DNA from: Histoplasma ohiense
Lineage: Eukaryota > Ascomycota > Eurotiomycetes > Onygenales > Ajellomycetaceae
Direction: 5' to 3'
Assembly (NCBI GenBank): GCA_017607445.1
Contig: JAEVHH010000004.1
Location: forward strand, 6,014,001-6,078,000
Length of the DNA stretch: 64,000 nucleotides
The notes beneath the pieces are model-generated. The model saw only the letters and a program-made list of their open reading frames with translations. It did not search any database and was not told the origin of the DNA. This document shows, one piece after another, positions 1-11,780 of the stretch. Position numbers and translations under genes: made by a program. Every line of letters starts with the position of its first letter. Positions within the stretch are counted from its first letter, which is position 1.

Positions 1-2399
1 AACACTACTCTTGAGAGAACAAGTGAGCAAGCTGTGAAAGCAAGCAGCAGAGGTGCAGATGAATGCAAGGAGACTCATGTCTACATCCACTGCTTCATCA
101 TCAAGACACTCAGATGCAATGAATATCAACCTCAATACTATCACAAAAGCTCGAACCCCCAAGAAGCAATTCATCAGAGGGGTAGTCTGATGTTATGAAC
201 ACAGAGTGTGCTTTCACTGTGGCTGACAGAATCATAATGCAAGGGATTGCTGTAATCACCTTCAAGAGAAAAAGTCAAAAAACTAAAGAGATCAGCAGAA
301 TCAGAGATGCTTGCTGATCAACTACTAAAGATCTCTCGTAGATGAGTTTAGTCGTCGTGTTAGATGACCCTCCGAACTCTATGAGAGCTAAACAGAAGAG
401 AGATGAGGGGGTGAGTGCAGAAGAGAAAGCAGATGAACATCTGAATGCTGTAGAACTGAATACACTGATGTATGAGAGAATATCTGAAATGAAAAAGAGA
501 AGTGGCAGGAAGACAGTTATTGGACACAGCACTTTCGACAAAGTACATTGATGATCATATGCTAAAACAATTGTCTGGTGTATGATGAGTGGAGGAATCT
601 AAATGAGTAAAGCTTCCAAACAATCATTATCTTATCTCATCTGTGAGGGTAAAGATGCTCTTGCACTTTGAGGGATGGTCTTGCTGCATCTCGAGCATGC
701 ATGCTCCCAGATGTGAATACAACCTGATCTTGGGGCTTGATTGATTTCAGAAGTATGATTCTCAAATCCATTGGCATACATGTCACATACAGTTGACAGA
801 TTGTAAGAATCAAATTCATATGATCTTATTCATGGATACGAGGCGCAGGTTCCGTGCGCCAGGGATGGAAGGCTTTCAACCTCATCACCCAACATCAAGT
901 GAAGTGAGTGCTGTATAAATCTTCAATTCAGAGCATTCTATACATCATAAGAGAATCTGAGGCAAAAGAACTGCTGTCTGCGAAAGATTTGAAAAATGAA
1001 ATGTGTATGGAGCGCACTGCTTGAAAGCATGAGAAGATCTTTTGAATGGACCTTCTGTCTCTCTGCTGCTTGAAAGAGAATTCATCCACAAGATTGATAT
1101 GAGGGATGTGAAACCAATAAATTGCAACATATACCCCTCTATCACAAACACATCTTGAGGAATTACAGCAGCAGATGTAGGAGTTGTGAAGAGGGGTCTT
1201 ATATGATCATCCTTCAGTGCATGGGGCTTCCCCAGTTCTATTTGCTAAGAAGTCAAATGGAGAATGGTGTATGTGCATTGACTATTGAGTGCTCAATAAG
1301 CTCACTGTAAAGAATGGATATCTGCTACCGCGAATCCAACAACAACTGATATGGTAGGAAATGTCTGATACTTGATGAAGATTGACCTACTCACAGGATA
1401 CTGGCAGATTCATGTAGATGAACTATCAGTGCTCAAAACAGTGTTTAACATGCAATGAAGAAAGTTTGAATTTCTTGTGATATCTATAGAGCTTACAAAC
1501 ACCTCTGCAACCTTCTGGGACGATAATCGAATACAATTCTTGCAAAAACAGAACAGCTGATTGTGTCTCGTATACCTTGACAATATCTTAATCTTTTCAA
1601 ACTCATACAAAGAGCATCTACAACATGTGGATCAGATGCTCACAACTCTGGCAGAGCACAAGCTCTACATCAAATCATTGAAATATGTGTTTGATCATGA
1701 AGGAGTCGTGAGGCTCGTGGACATCTCACTTTTGGAGGAAGTCACATACACCCAATCCCCGAAAAACTAGAAGTTATCATGAAATGGCCAAGGTCTAGAA
1801 ACATACACCATGTACACCAATTTTTAGAACTGGCATTCTATTACAGAAGATTTGTAAAGGATTTTGCACAAATTGCTGCTCCATTTGCCGATCTTCTTAA
1901 AGAGACAGATGCCGAGCTTTGCAAAAAGAAATTTTGTTTGATCATCTGAAACATCTTCTGCAAAGAGGCCCTTCTTGAACTTAGTAGAATGTATAACAAC
2001 ATCTCCAGTGCTTGTTCAACTGGATTGTATGAAGCCCTTCACAATTGAAACCAACATATCGAATGGGCCATCGAGTGCTCCCTCTCTTGCAAGGGGGGAG
2101 GATGATAAATTACATTCAGTAGTGTATGATGACCAAAAGCTGTCAGATGCAGAACTTAACTATTCGTGCATGAGAAGGAACTTCTAGCAATCAAACATGC
2201 ACTAGGCCTCGTGGGATTGATATATCAACAAATGGGCATACAACAACAGTCGATCACTGATCAGCGAAAGCCTCATTTATTTGCAAATGACAACCAAACC
2301 CTCCAAGTGGCTAGCATGATGGATATCAGAGTTCCAGATGTACAACCTTCAAATCAAATACAGAAAGAGAGCAGATGCTATCACTGTCAGATGTCATAA
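1..2399 (+). pseudogene. Ty3/gypsy gag-pol relic, first half (zinc knuckle, RT, RNase H)
   Basis: This is the decayed 5' part of a Ty3/gypsy polyprotein; its 5' end lies outside the window. A CX2CX4HX4C zinc knuckle is readable at 209-250 (CFHCG-x-QNHNARDC), with one TGA inside it. Reverse transcriptase motifs follow. The region at about 1235-1290 reads LFAKKSNGEWCMCIDY (family: VKKKDGSWRMCVDYR). The region at 1561-1770 reads CLVYLDNILIFSNSYKEHL, where the YLDD box has become YLDN. RNase H is seen at 1975-2200 (KPFTIETN, then KLSDAELNY and HEKELLAIKHAL). Frameshifts and TGA stops occur throughout, so no protein is made. The element continues after a LINE insertion at about 2542-2992, with its integrase beyond. 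The family is not one of the two dominant ones in this window. Confidence 0.85.
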
Positions 2400-2541
2400 A
2401 GTCAGGATCCGACTTCATGCAAGAAGGTTCAGCAAATACAGCACAGAGAGAGTTCACACTCAATGACACTGAGAGATTGTGATGAGACAGAGTGATTGGA
2501 AGCTATGATCACCTGCTTGAAGAATGGGAGTGTATCAGCTG

Positions 2542-2992
2542 ATAATATCGAGATCAGATTTTCAATTTGATTTATTTTGATTTTTCTTTTAGGGTCTTTC
2601 TTTTTCATCTTGCTTTCAAGTCTCTCTTAAATTGTTTATGATCAGTTTTAATTTGTTTTGAAAAGTTTGGTTTGTTTTTTGTTGATGTTATAGTTGTTGT
2701 CGTGGTTTTTCTTTCCTTGTTATAATAAAGCTGTCTTTTACAATGTCTATTTCTTTGTTTTCAAACTAAGTCTGTGTTGACTTACTGACATTCTTTTGAT
2801 TTTGATTTCTTTGATTGAACAGTTTGAATAGTTGTTTGATTCTGGGCTGGAATTCTGATAATGCATGTTTTAAATTGTTCTTTGTATATTAAATTATTCT
2901 TTGAGTTGAAAAATCCTGAAGTAGCAGTGTAGATGCCATAGTCACTGACTCGCATGCATCTATAATTGAAGAATAATAATAATAATAATAAT
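2542..2992 (+). mobile_element. LINE 3' UTR fragment with (AAT)7 tail, inserted in the gypsy element
   Basis: The stretch matches, in inverted orientation, the 3' end of the LINE fragment at 22.47-23.36 kb. Shared blocks include GACATTCTTTTGATTTT, CTGGGCTGGAATTCTG and CATCTATAATTGAAG immediately before the tail. It ends in seven perfect AAT units at 2972-2992, a typical LINE microsatellite tail. A short TGATAA occurs on both sides (about 2534-2541 and just after 2992) and may be the target duplication, but at six bases this is weak. It carries no coding sequence, only the untranslated end. The insertion separates RNase H from integrase of the host gypsy element, so it is younger than that element. 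Confidence 0.7.
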
Positions 2993-3189
2993 GATAAACA
3001 CCTGATTGAAGATAATAGAAGAGATGCTTTCAAAATTCAAGTTTGTGAAGTTAGAGAAGAATGTTGTACTTACTGTGATCTCAGATGTCATGCAGACACT
3101 GTATCTTTCGAGCCTCAGTTTACGGAATCTGATAAGTTGTATGCACAAGGAGTTCAGCCACTTGAAGAGCTCAGGGACTTGGCGAATGT

Positions 3190-4377
3190 TCTGAAAGATT
3201 GAGTATACTGGCCAAGCATGGAAGAAGATATCCAAGCATACACACTGAAGTGCCCGAACTGCCAAGTCTCAAAGAGTGCAAAGACAAGGATTGAAGGTGA
3301 GAGGGCACAACATCGATAGAAGATATGATTAAACTGTTGAACATCTGAGGAATAGTATCCTCATGTGGAGGTATTGCCATGAACATCAAATGAGAATCAC
3401 TGAATAATAACAGCATCAATTATGCCACAGAGTGGCCAATCACGCGAGTGCAGTGCCAGAGGCGACAGAGGAGATCATTGCTAAATTTCTATACAATGAT
3501 ATCTACATCAATTATGGTATGCTCTGTGAGATATTGACAGATAATCGGTGCAAACCTCATAGAAGAAGCTGCGAGACACTTCATCAAACAACTTGCATGT
3601 AAGCATCACACTACAACACTCTATCACCCTTGTACAAATGGAAAAGTCAAATGCTTAAACAGAATACTAGACAGCATGCTGATGAAATATCTAATGAAGA
3701 AATCCATGAGATTATGGGATGAATATCCCAAACAGGCATTATTCACAATGTGAGCTTTGTCAGCATGCAGCCTCAAAGTGCTTGTCATTCTACCTGCTCT
3801 ATGAGAGCGCATCTGTGTATCCTGGGGGATACACAGGAGCAGGTAGGGGAGGAGGTAGTGATGTGCAGATGTGAAATCAAGCAATGAGAGAAGTTAGCCA
3901 CATTCAAAACAAAAGCAACAAATTATTGCTTCAACTGCACCATACAATTGAAAAGAATATGAAAACTCACTAGTGAAAGAAATGAGCCTCACTCTGTGGG
4001 CACTTGAGTCCTTGTATGAAATGAAGAATCTGAGAAGTTCCAACCAAGATGATTTAAAGCGCTACAAAATCCTCAAATCACACCCTCTCGAAATGTATGC
4101 TTTGGAAGAACTCAGGGGACGAGTTCTATGCAATCTTATAAATGACTCTCATCTTGTAGAGATGAAGACAGAGGATTCCAATGGGCTGTGGTCATCTGCA
4201 GCACTATCATCGTTGTTGAAGAAAAGAGAACTTATGATAGAAGAGCTCGTAGAAGTTAGAGAAATCATTGACACTTACGAATCGATGATATCACTCTACT
4301 CAGACCTCTTGACAATAACTAAAAAGAATGAGAGGAAATTGGAAAAGCATGGGCATACAGCATGCCTGATAAGCTGA
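3190..4377 (+). pseudogene. Ty3/gypsy integrase and C-terminal domain relic
   Basis: This is the second half of the gypsy polyprotein. At 3199-3279 the end of the zinc-binding domain reads VYWPSMEEDIQAY, then CPNCQ. The catalytic core follows in shifted frames. Around 3445-3530 it reads AVPEATEEIIAKF, then YINYGM, followed by ILTDN, which holds the second catalytic Asp. At 3560-3720 it reads HFIKQLACKH, TTTLYHP, TNGKVK, and then KYLMKKS and RLWDEY. The catalytic Glu of NGKVE has become Lys. The open frame 3973-4377 (134 codons) covers the post-integrase region (KSHPLEMYALEELRGRVL, NLINDSHLVEMKTEDSNGLWSS) and runs on into a charged stretch. Several frameshifts mean the protein is not made. No chromodomain was recognised. 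Confidence 0.8.
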
Positions 4378-4663
4378 TTTAGACGATTGCCGACTGTACA
4401 ATATTGTGATGTAGACAAGCAGGGCAACACAGATCGAGGCGAACTCGGCATGACAGTCAATCAGCACATGAATTGGGTCACAAAAACAAAGAGATTCAGA
4501 AGAGGATTCAACTGTCTACACTAGCTCAATCACGGAGATCTCGGAGGATTGAACTGTCGAAATGTCAGTGAACATATCAATCAAGCTATTTCGACATCCG
4601 GTAACACCTGCAGATCGATGAGGTTAGCTTTGATGAGTCATTTGCTGTGCATGTCTGAGCTTG

Positions 4664-4790
4664 TGAAGGGGGACAGTATAATATGTGGAGGTGTAAGGCT
4701 CTCATTGAAAAACATGGGATCCGCTACACCTAATTGTCAAGTTAGAACTCAGTAAAAGATCAGTAAGCATTAATGACTAGAAAAGAAAGG
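4664..4790 (+). repeat. Probable polypurine tract and start of gypsy 3' LTR
   Basis: A polypurine run (GAAGGGGGA, about 4665-4673) is followed by an LTR-like start near 4674-4690. This is the expected order downstream of the integrase relic. No second LTR copy is in the window, so the boundary and length cannot be fixed. The end given is arbitrary. Confidence 0.4.
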
Positions 4791-6291
4791 AAAAAGAGAA
4801 AATCAGGAAAAAAGATCTATTCATACACAGCTCTAATGACCACTGTAAGGGCTTCTGCCCGACTTCTAAAAAAAAAAAAAAATACAATGGACATCACAAA
4901 AACAAAAGAAAAGGCGTACACCAACGAAAATGCCAAATCAACAACCCCTTAAATGTTCATACGCAACAAAAAGGAAACTAAAACTCAGCTCTGCGCCAAG
5001 GACTCCAGAATCTCAAGACATGTGCATAGGAAGTGCAGTGCATGCCTCCACCTTGTGCAGAGTCTCGACACACCAATTTGATATCTTCAACGAGATTCAG
5101 GAGCAGGCCAACAAAACGATGGGCATGCATACATGAAGAAAAAATCAGCCCGGGGGGGGGGGAGGATGAGAAGGAAGCAGACAAAGCAGTTGAGTAGACA
5201 TCTGAATTTCTATGAAAATGAGTGATGGACACTCACTCAACGGGAGTCAACAAGGGAGAGGAGAGGAATCGAGAGTGGAGAAGAATGAACAAATGATGAA
5301 AGTAATCTGAGAAGAGAGCAGAGATAGACATACACAGTAGTGGTGTCAGAAGTAACTGTAGAAGCATTAACAGCCACCCATCACAATGAAAAGAAAGAAG
5401 TGTACACTTACCGAAGGAACGGAAACTCCCTCTCAAGCTCCAAAGACAGCTGCAACAGAGACAGAGACAGCCGGCAGAATGATCACATACAGAAGACAGA
5501 ATGCAAAATCGGAATGGTCCTTTGCTCCTCACACAACCCACACAAGAAACAGATGTATACTCACTCGAGTATAAAAAAGTGCCACATTGCTGTTCATGAC
5601 TACCTGCACATGTATTTCTTTTCTATGAATAATCAATTTGAAGTCATTTGTCAGCAAAAGAGGATGAAGGCACTCATCTGATAAGCTGAAAGCATGCAAA
5701 GACAGAGAGACAATGCAAAAATTGACATAAATGAACATAGCAATGGAGGTTTTTGTCTGTCATAATCTCAACAATGCAGAGGCCCTGTACAATTTCATCT
5801 ACGGAAAGTGTAGAAAGAAAATCATAGTAAAAGAGACAAAGAGAGGTATAACATACACTCAGCACAATCAGTACAAACAACAGCAGTAATCCAAGAAATG
5901 TGTGAAGATTGTCAAGATTTCATACTTGCTCGAGCAAGGGTGCAACAGATGAATAACTGGTGAAGTGGGTTGTGTCATACAGCACTTGTGTATGAAATTG
6001 TGTTTTTGGGAAGGCAGTGAAAGCAGGGAGGGGGATGTGAAGTTAATGAGAGGAGAGAACCGTGGAAGATGTGTAGAGCTTCTCAAAAGAGTGAGTGAAA
6101 GAGAGAAATCAGTGTAGAAAGAGAGAGGGGGATTGACTGGGGCGTGAGAGAGATGGAACTGAGAGCAGAGGAGATGAAGGCATGAATGAGAGCAGAGAAG
6201 CATACAGGACGAGAGGACAACACGTGAGACATCCATCATCTCATTATCATCACGAATGCTGCCATCACTGTTCATGTCCTCATCAACCACT
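4790..6291. other. Unassigned purine-rich stretch
   Basis: No domain was recognised here. It holds an A15 run at about 4868-4882, a G13 run at about 5149-5162, and long GA-rich stretches (5230-6200) in which CpG is scarce but present. Open frames are short, on both strands, and have no family signature. It may be decayed transposon or old intergenic DNA. Confidence 0.4.
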
Positions 6292-6473
6292 TCACTTATG
6301 TTCGATTGTTGACAGAGGTAGCCATGTTGTCATTAGTCTACTCCCTGCAACATCATTGTAAGCAATCTCCTCAATGTAGCTTGTGATCATGGGAGGGACA
6401 TCAGAAGAGAAGAGGGGACAATCATGAGCAAGACAGATGCTCTGACAATGAGGAGTAGAAACTAACAACAATT
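6292..6473 (-). pseudogene. Possible exon of unknown protein
   Basis: A 59-codon open stretch on the minus strand has coding-like composition. It contains CQSICLAHDCPLFSSDVPP and then MITSYIEEIAYNDVAGSRL, ending IEHK and a stop at 6292-6294. Just downstream a second open stretch in another frame begins MVDEDMNSDGSIRDDNEMMD (from 6290 downward) and then turns into low-complexity sequence. The pair could be two exons of one decayed gene with an intron or frameshift between them. I do not recognise the family. No start or splice sites can be defended, so this is only a candidate. Confidence 0.22.
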
Positions 6474-6959
6474 AGCAACTGTGAAAACCACCAGATTAGC
6501 TTTTGACAAGGTTTCGATCAACAAGAATCCTACCAATGCATCACACAACATGATCGAATGATAGAAGATGCAGCAATCAGAGGCCATATTGCGGAATCGT
6601 AAGGGCTAGATGTTTGATAGAAGAGGATAGATGTGTAGAATGATTGAAGCAGAGCAAGAGAGGTTGAGTGTATGAGAGAGTGAATGAGAGAGGATAGCTG
6701 TGAATGTGGTGTTGATTAGTGATTGAGCCTGTTTGCCAGTGGATGGGCACTCTTGTGCATGTGAAGCGAGCACCTTACCTATTGTGAAATAGTGCATTGC
6801 AAAAGCGGGCGCGCACAGCATAACACTATTTCCATCACAAGAGTGTGGATGGATTTGATGTAGGAGGATGTGGTAATTTCAGCTTATTATTCTTCCACTG
6901 GGATATGCCACCTTCTATTATTAGGATGGCATACACTACTGCACTAGTTATTTTGTATA

Positions 6960-7645
6960 AGAAGAGCTGCAAAGCTTAGAAGCTTTGAACAGCTTAAGCA
7001 ACCTTTGAACTACAATAGTGAAGACTCTGTCTCGACTCCATTTCAACATCATTTGTATCTATAACAAACCTCGAAACAAGATTCTCGTCCACTTCAAATT
7101 CACATTTGGAGAGTTTTGCAAATAGATTCACACACTTTGAGATGTTTCAGCATCTTAGTAACATGCACTTTATGTTTCTGCTTTGAATCGAAGAATATGG
7201 GAATGTCGTCCAAATGTATAACACAACATATATTCAACAAATCGTACGAAAACATTGTTAATGTATGCTTGAAATATTGCTGAAGTATTAGCTAGTTCAA
7301 ATGATATAACTATATATTCAAAATGTTCATATCTTGTTCTAAAGACTCGTCTTCCAACGACTTTTGCTGCTATAAGTATGCAAGTGATGGACATCTCAAA
7401 GAGTCAGCTCTAATGAATATCTTGACTTTTAAAGCCTGTCAAGTAATTCACTTATTGTAGATGAGAGGATATCGATTCTGACGATGATTCAATTTAATCT
7501 TCGATAGTCTACACAAAGACAAGTTCATTATCTTTTTGGAATAAAGAAAATTGATGCATCAGCTGAGCTACCGAACAGTTGTATTCACTCTTTATCTAAT
7601 ACATTTTTAAATATTCTCTGTGAGCAGCTAACTCAGTTTCGTACA
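6960..7645 (-). pseudogene. Chromovirus A: reverse transcriptase fragment
   Basis: This is homologous to the RT region of the complete chromovirus C (about 47.95-48.62 kb) and of chromovirus B (57.3-57.95 kb). The frame 7394-7170 reads MSITCILIAAKVVGRRVF, RTRYEHFEYIVISFELANTS and then AYINNVF, which corresponds to the RT stretch ending MPFGLANASATFQAYINN of the better copies. The left limit near 6960 is where similarity stops; RNase H, integrase and the 3' LTR are absent. The right side is cut by a LINE. Copy A shows small indels around CpG-containing words that copies B and C lack. Confidence 0.8.
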
Positions 7646-7931
7646 TTCTTACAACTACTCACAAACATAGAAGTACATTTGAATTTTTCTATTTTCTAAC
7701 TGTTTTTCATATAATTTTAACCCTTCAACCCATTCAACATCATCACACACCCTCTCGCGATTACTCTACGTGTGTGTACCGCACAGGTCGGGAAGGGTCA
7801 CGGAGCCCTCAATGCCCTCCCATCCACTCAAGCGACATTGACACAGCCTACATCGATCACTGAAGCTCGAAGTCACTGATCAATTTTTGCTACCGAAAAG
7901 ACTGACAAGAGACAAGAGAAAGACTGTTACA

Positions 7932-8500
7932 ATGTCTTCTTCAGTTCTCAAAAAAGTCAGCGACAGCATCCCCACAGCCATCTCTCAGTTACAGTAAGCA
8001 GTTTGAGAAGGCTCAACAGCAACAGAATCTGCAGCGAAGACTCTCATCAGATTGACAAAGACTCGAACAGCTGAATTGAGTAAGAAGAAACAGTCGTCAG
8101 TCCGAACTTTGTCTCGAACCTTCTGTGAAAGATTCATTGCATATAGTGACAGTAGATCGAGCACAGCATCAACTCTGAGAGAGTGCTGTCTCGGACACTT
8201 ACCCACAGTCAAATTCAGCAAAGACAACTGTGAGAAAACTGACTATCTCGAATGAGCATCAGGGCGGAAGAAAAAATTCTGTTCTCTCTCGAAGCTATCT
8301 CTGCCAAGACTGCAGCTTTCAGCTGACAGAGCTAGTGGAGCCAGCCTGCAGCTCAACACCAGTCAATCAAGAAGCTCCACAGAAAAACACAAAACAGCAG
8401 AAAACTCACAAGTTTTCATCATTCTTCAGCCGAGAAACAGATTGCTCAGCTGCAGTCATATACTGTGCAGCAGATGATCATTGCAAATATTGCAGAGAAT
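7932..8500 (+). pseudogene. LINE ORF1-like frame, broken
   Basis: The frame opens with MSSSVLKKVSDSIPTAISQL and is interrupted by two TGA codons near 7997 and 8006. It then runs open in the same frame through KTLIRLTKTRTAELSKKKQ and RTLSRTFCERFIAYSDSRSS to about 8250, and onward in shifted frames. It is basic and Ser/Thr-rich, which fits a nucleic-acid-binding ORF1 protein, but no zinc knuckle was found. The assignment rests on its position upstream of the endonuclease and RT of the same LINE. Confidence 0.4.
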
Positions 8501-9889
8501 GAGAAATGTGGCTAATATGCTGAAGATAAAGCTCATCAGTAACAGATTGAGTAATCACATTAAGCAAAAGTAGATATATACAATGCTCGACCACCGGTAA
8601 GACAGCTGACTACTCTCGTGCAAGTTTCTTTGACATCATGAAGATTCAGCTGCCAGAGCAGTGGTACAATTATGCTGTTTCAGTAAGTCTCAGAATTTGT
8701 CCAGAACTGAGAAGAGACAAGAATCTCCACAGATAAGATAATTGGAGAAAGAGATTCGATTCGACAAAGATAAAACCAGTGAACTGCCAACTCTTATGAC
8801 ATGAAATGAATCTTAAGACAGAGAAGATTACATGAATTGTCTTCTTTCTCATCTCAAGTGAAAGACTTCTCACTCTTCAATGCCAGTGAAAGAGTCGACT
8901 CATTGATAAAAGATCACCGACAGTAAGACATGACTCAACGTCGAGATACTGTCATTCATCAAAGTATGTGCAACTGATGAGATGCTCCAACTGCAGTGAG
9001 CTCACAAACCAGCACAAGAGATCAACAGATGTGGAATGCAAGAGAGCATCATAATGTATCAACTGCTGTCAACTTTATTCAGCTGGAGCATCAGCACTGC
9101 TCTCGTCACATCCAGATATGTGAACAGCATTCTCAGACATCTAACTCAGAAAGAAGCTAGCAGCTGTCCATCATCTTGATAACAGATGCTACGTAGATGC
9201 TCAGAAGCAGCAATCATTGCCAGCACAGTCAGCATCAATGATTGCAGTGATGATATCTACATCATTCACTCAATCAACTCAGTCAACACAGCTCACTGAA
9301 CCAGCATCTCACAAGCGTACGACTCACTCAGAGCTTCATCAGTAAAGAGAATATTATCTCGATCAGATCGATCTGCATCAGACAACACTCAGTTCACACA
9401 GCAGAGCAGCAGTATAATCAAACAGTCAAAAAGCAGCCTAGCCCAGCATGCGTACAACAGATCTGAAATTCTTTCAATCTCATCTCATAAATGAACTTTC
9501 GACAGCAGCTCATTAAGTGACTTCTATACTAGAACATCAACATCAGCATATGACTCGACACTGCAGAAACAACCAGCAGAAAAATCACTCTCTGCAGATT
9601 TTTGAGCAAATACAATCCGAGCAGCTTCATTACATAGCAGCTCTGCAGCTTGCTTTCAGCCAGAGCCGTAAAGTTGGATCCGTATACAGAAGCCTTACCC
9701 ATACTCGATATCAAGACTTCTAATCACTTAGCATAGTGAGTGCTTTGCACCCATGGACTGCTGAGATGACACTAATCTCGAAGCAGCAAGCAGGTATAGA
9801 GGTCTCATCATAACATATATATACAAAAGTTCAAAGATAAGAAGCACAGCAACACTGATCTGTGCAAAAAAGAGATCTACTGTGAATCA

Positions 9890-11780
9890 GTGTCAATGAC
9901 TGCCACATTCTCAATGTGTACAGACAGTCCGGCATGCACACGCATATGAACTATCTGATCAATTTGAGCCCTCATCAACTCACTGTCTAAGTAGATGAAG
10001 ATTTCAATGCAATGATATGATGTCTTTGAATCAGAGACAGTGAATCTGCACCTGAGAAGAGAAGCTTGTTCAGTGAATCAGTGAACACAGAATGAACTTT
10101 GTGAAAGAGATGGATATTTCAATCTATACAGATAGCATCAGTGATTGATCTCATCTTCTTCAATATAGTCTTTTGCTTTCACTCTCAAGTGCATCAAGAT
10201 TTACACTGCAGCTCAGATCATCAGTCTATAATTACTATACTTGTCAACAACACTTCAGGACACAACAGAGCAGAGCTCAGATTAAAATCACAGACTTTCA
10301 GCTAAAGTTTTTTGCAGATCTTATCAGAGATCTCATAATCGAATATATCTTACTCGAGATAGAGTTGAGAATGTGGCACAGCTTGATGATCTGATTCAAT
10401 GCTTCACTCGAGAATCTTCCGACTGCAGCTGCAGACAGTCAGTAAGTCAGTGCAACAAGAACAGACTACAGCTCTCTCGATGAACAGCACGACGCCGAAG
10501 AGCACATTGAAAGCTCATCACTCATCAGACAGAGACTGCAAAGCACTGGTTCAAGAACACAGTATGCAAGGCCAAGTATGTATACTGAAGACAGATGATC
10601 AATAAGATCAGAGATGACAGAGATCTGCATCAGATGATAGCATGATATAGACTGAAACTCAATTTCAGAACATTCTCTCCGATGATTGAGAATCAGATTA
10701 TAGAAGAGACAGCTGTCAAAGTTGAAACACTTTAACAAGTCATTCCGAAGCAATACAACTCAGCTGATGATCTGAAATACAACTCATTGAATGATGAGCA
10801 CTGAAACAGCATGAAAAACCTGCTCCGAGATCTCTGAGTTGAGACGAAGAAGATAGAGCACAACATCATCAAGTACAAAGTATCTCTTCAGACACGGATA
10901 AAATCACAGTGCAGCTGCTCAAAATATACTAACAGTATATATCTCTCTTGTACAGCAGCTATACAACTGCTGTCTTCAGCTCTGTCACTTCCCACAAATC
11001 CGAAAAACTGACGTAGACATGACAATGATATTCAAAATAGGAGTAAGCAGAGCACAAGCTCGTCTGCTTTGAAGACTCATTACTCTTCTCTCAGTAATCT
11101 TCAAGAGGCTGAAACACATTTGTTGCAAGATGACTGATGTAGACAACACTCATTCACTGATGTAGCCAGCTCACGATTAGAGAAGAGATACTACTCGGAC
11201 AATCGATAATGAATCGATAGTTGGCTTTCTCACTCATAAGCATGAGACAGTCTTCACACAAAACAAGAAGATATTCATAATCACAATGAATGTGCAGAGT
11301 GTCTTTGATGCTGTGCTGCACGGCACAGCTGCTTCAATCGACGACACAAATGCGAGATAATTGCGTGAGCTGCTACGAACTCATCGACAGCTTCTCATCA
11401 ACACAGAGCTCGCATTCGTACCAGTTGGTAATCACACAAAGCAGACATCGGATGCAATATAGCACAACACTGCAGATTTTTCCTGTCATCAATACTGTTT
11501 CTTCTGTATCTGACAGAGCTCTGTCACAGAATCTGAAATCTGCATTTTGGCCCACTACGCAGATGATGCGAATACTGACAGGCTAGCTCACTCACTGACG
11601 CTGAATGCTATTACCTCAGCCATGATACAGTGCAGTATTCTCGAGAGACGAAAGACAAACAAGATGATCTTCACACTCGAGAAACTTGAGATAATTCATC
11701 TCATAAAAAGTGATATAATGAAACATCATCGGTGATTGTGGTCGGAGAATCGATCATACACTCTTGTCACTGCCTAATGC
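9890..11780 (+). pseudogene. LINE endonuclease and reverse transcriptase relic
   Basis: This is the ORF2 core of the LINE. The apurinic-type endonuclease is shown by NVYR, DFN, IDLIF and SDHQSI words in the right order over about 380 bases. The RT finger/palm is shown by VFDAVLH (family VKGAFDNVSH), a Cys/Phe-rich stretch equal to SPILFLFY, and YADDANT carrying the catalytic Asp pair. The thumb-side word is FTLEKLEIIHLIKS (family FAPEKYELIHFTR). These sit in at least three frames, so the enzyme is dead. Many CpG sites remain (often TCGA), unlike the surrounding LTR elements. Confidence 0.75.

Noticed and set aside
4868..4882. A15 run as a LINE poly(A) tail
   Set aside because: No LINE sequence or target duplication could be seen beside it.
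5868..6290. 140-codon frame starting MVDEDMNSDG
   Set aside because: Only the first 25 residues look coding; the rest is low-complexity Ser/Leu/Pro sequence from GA-rich DNA. Kept only as a remark under the possible exon.
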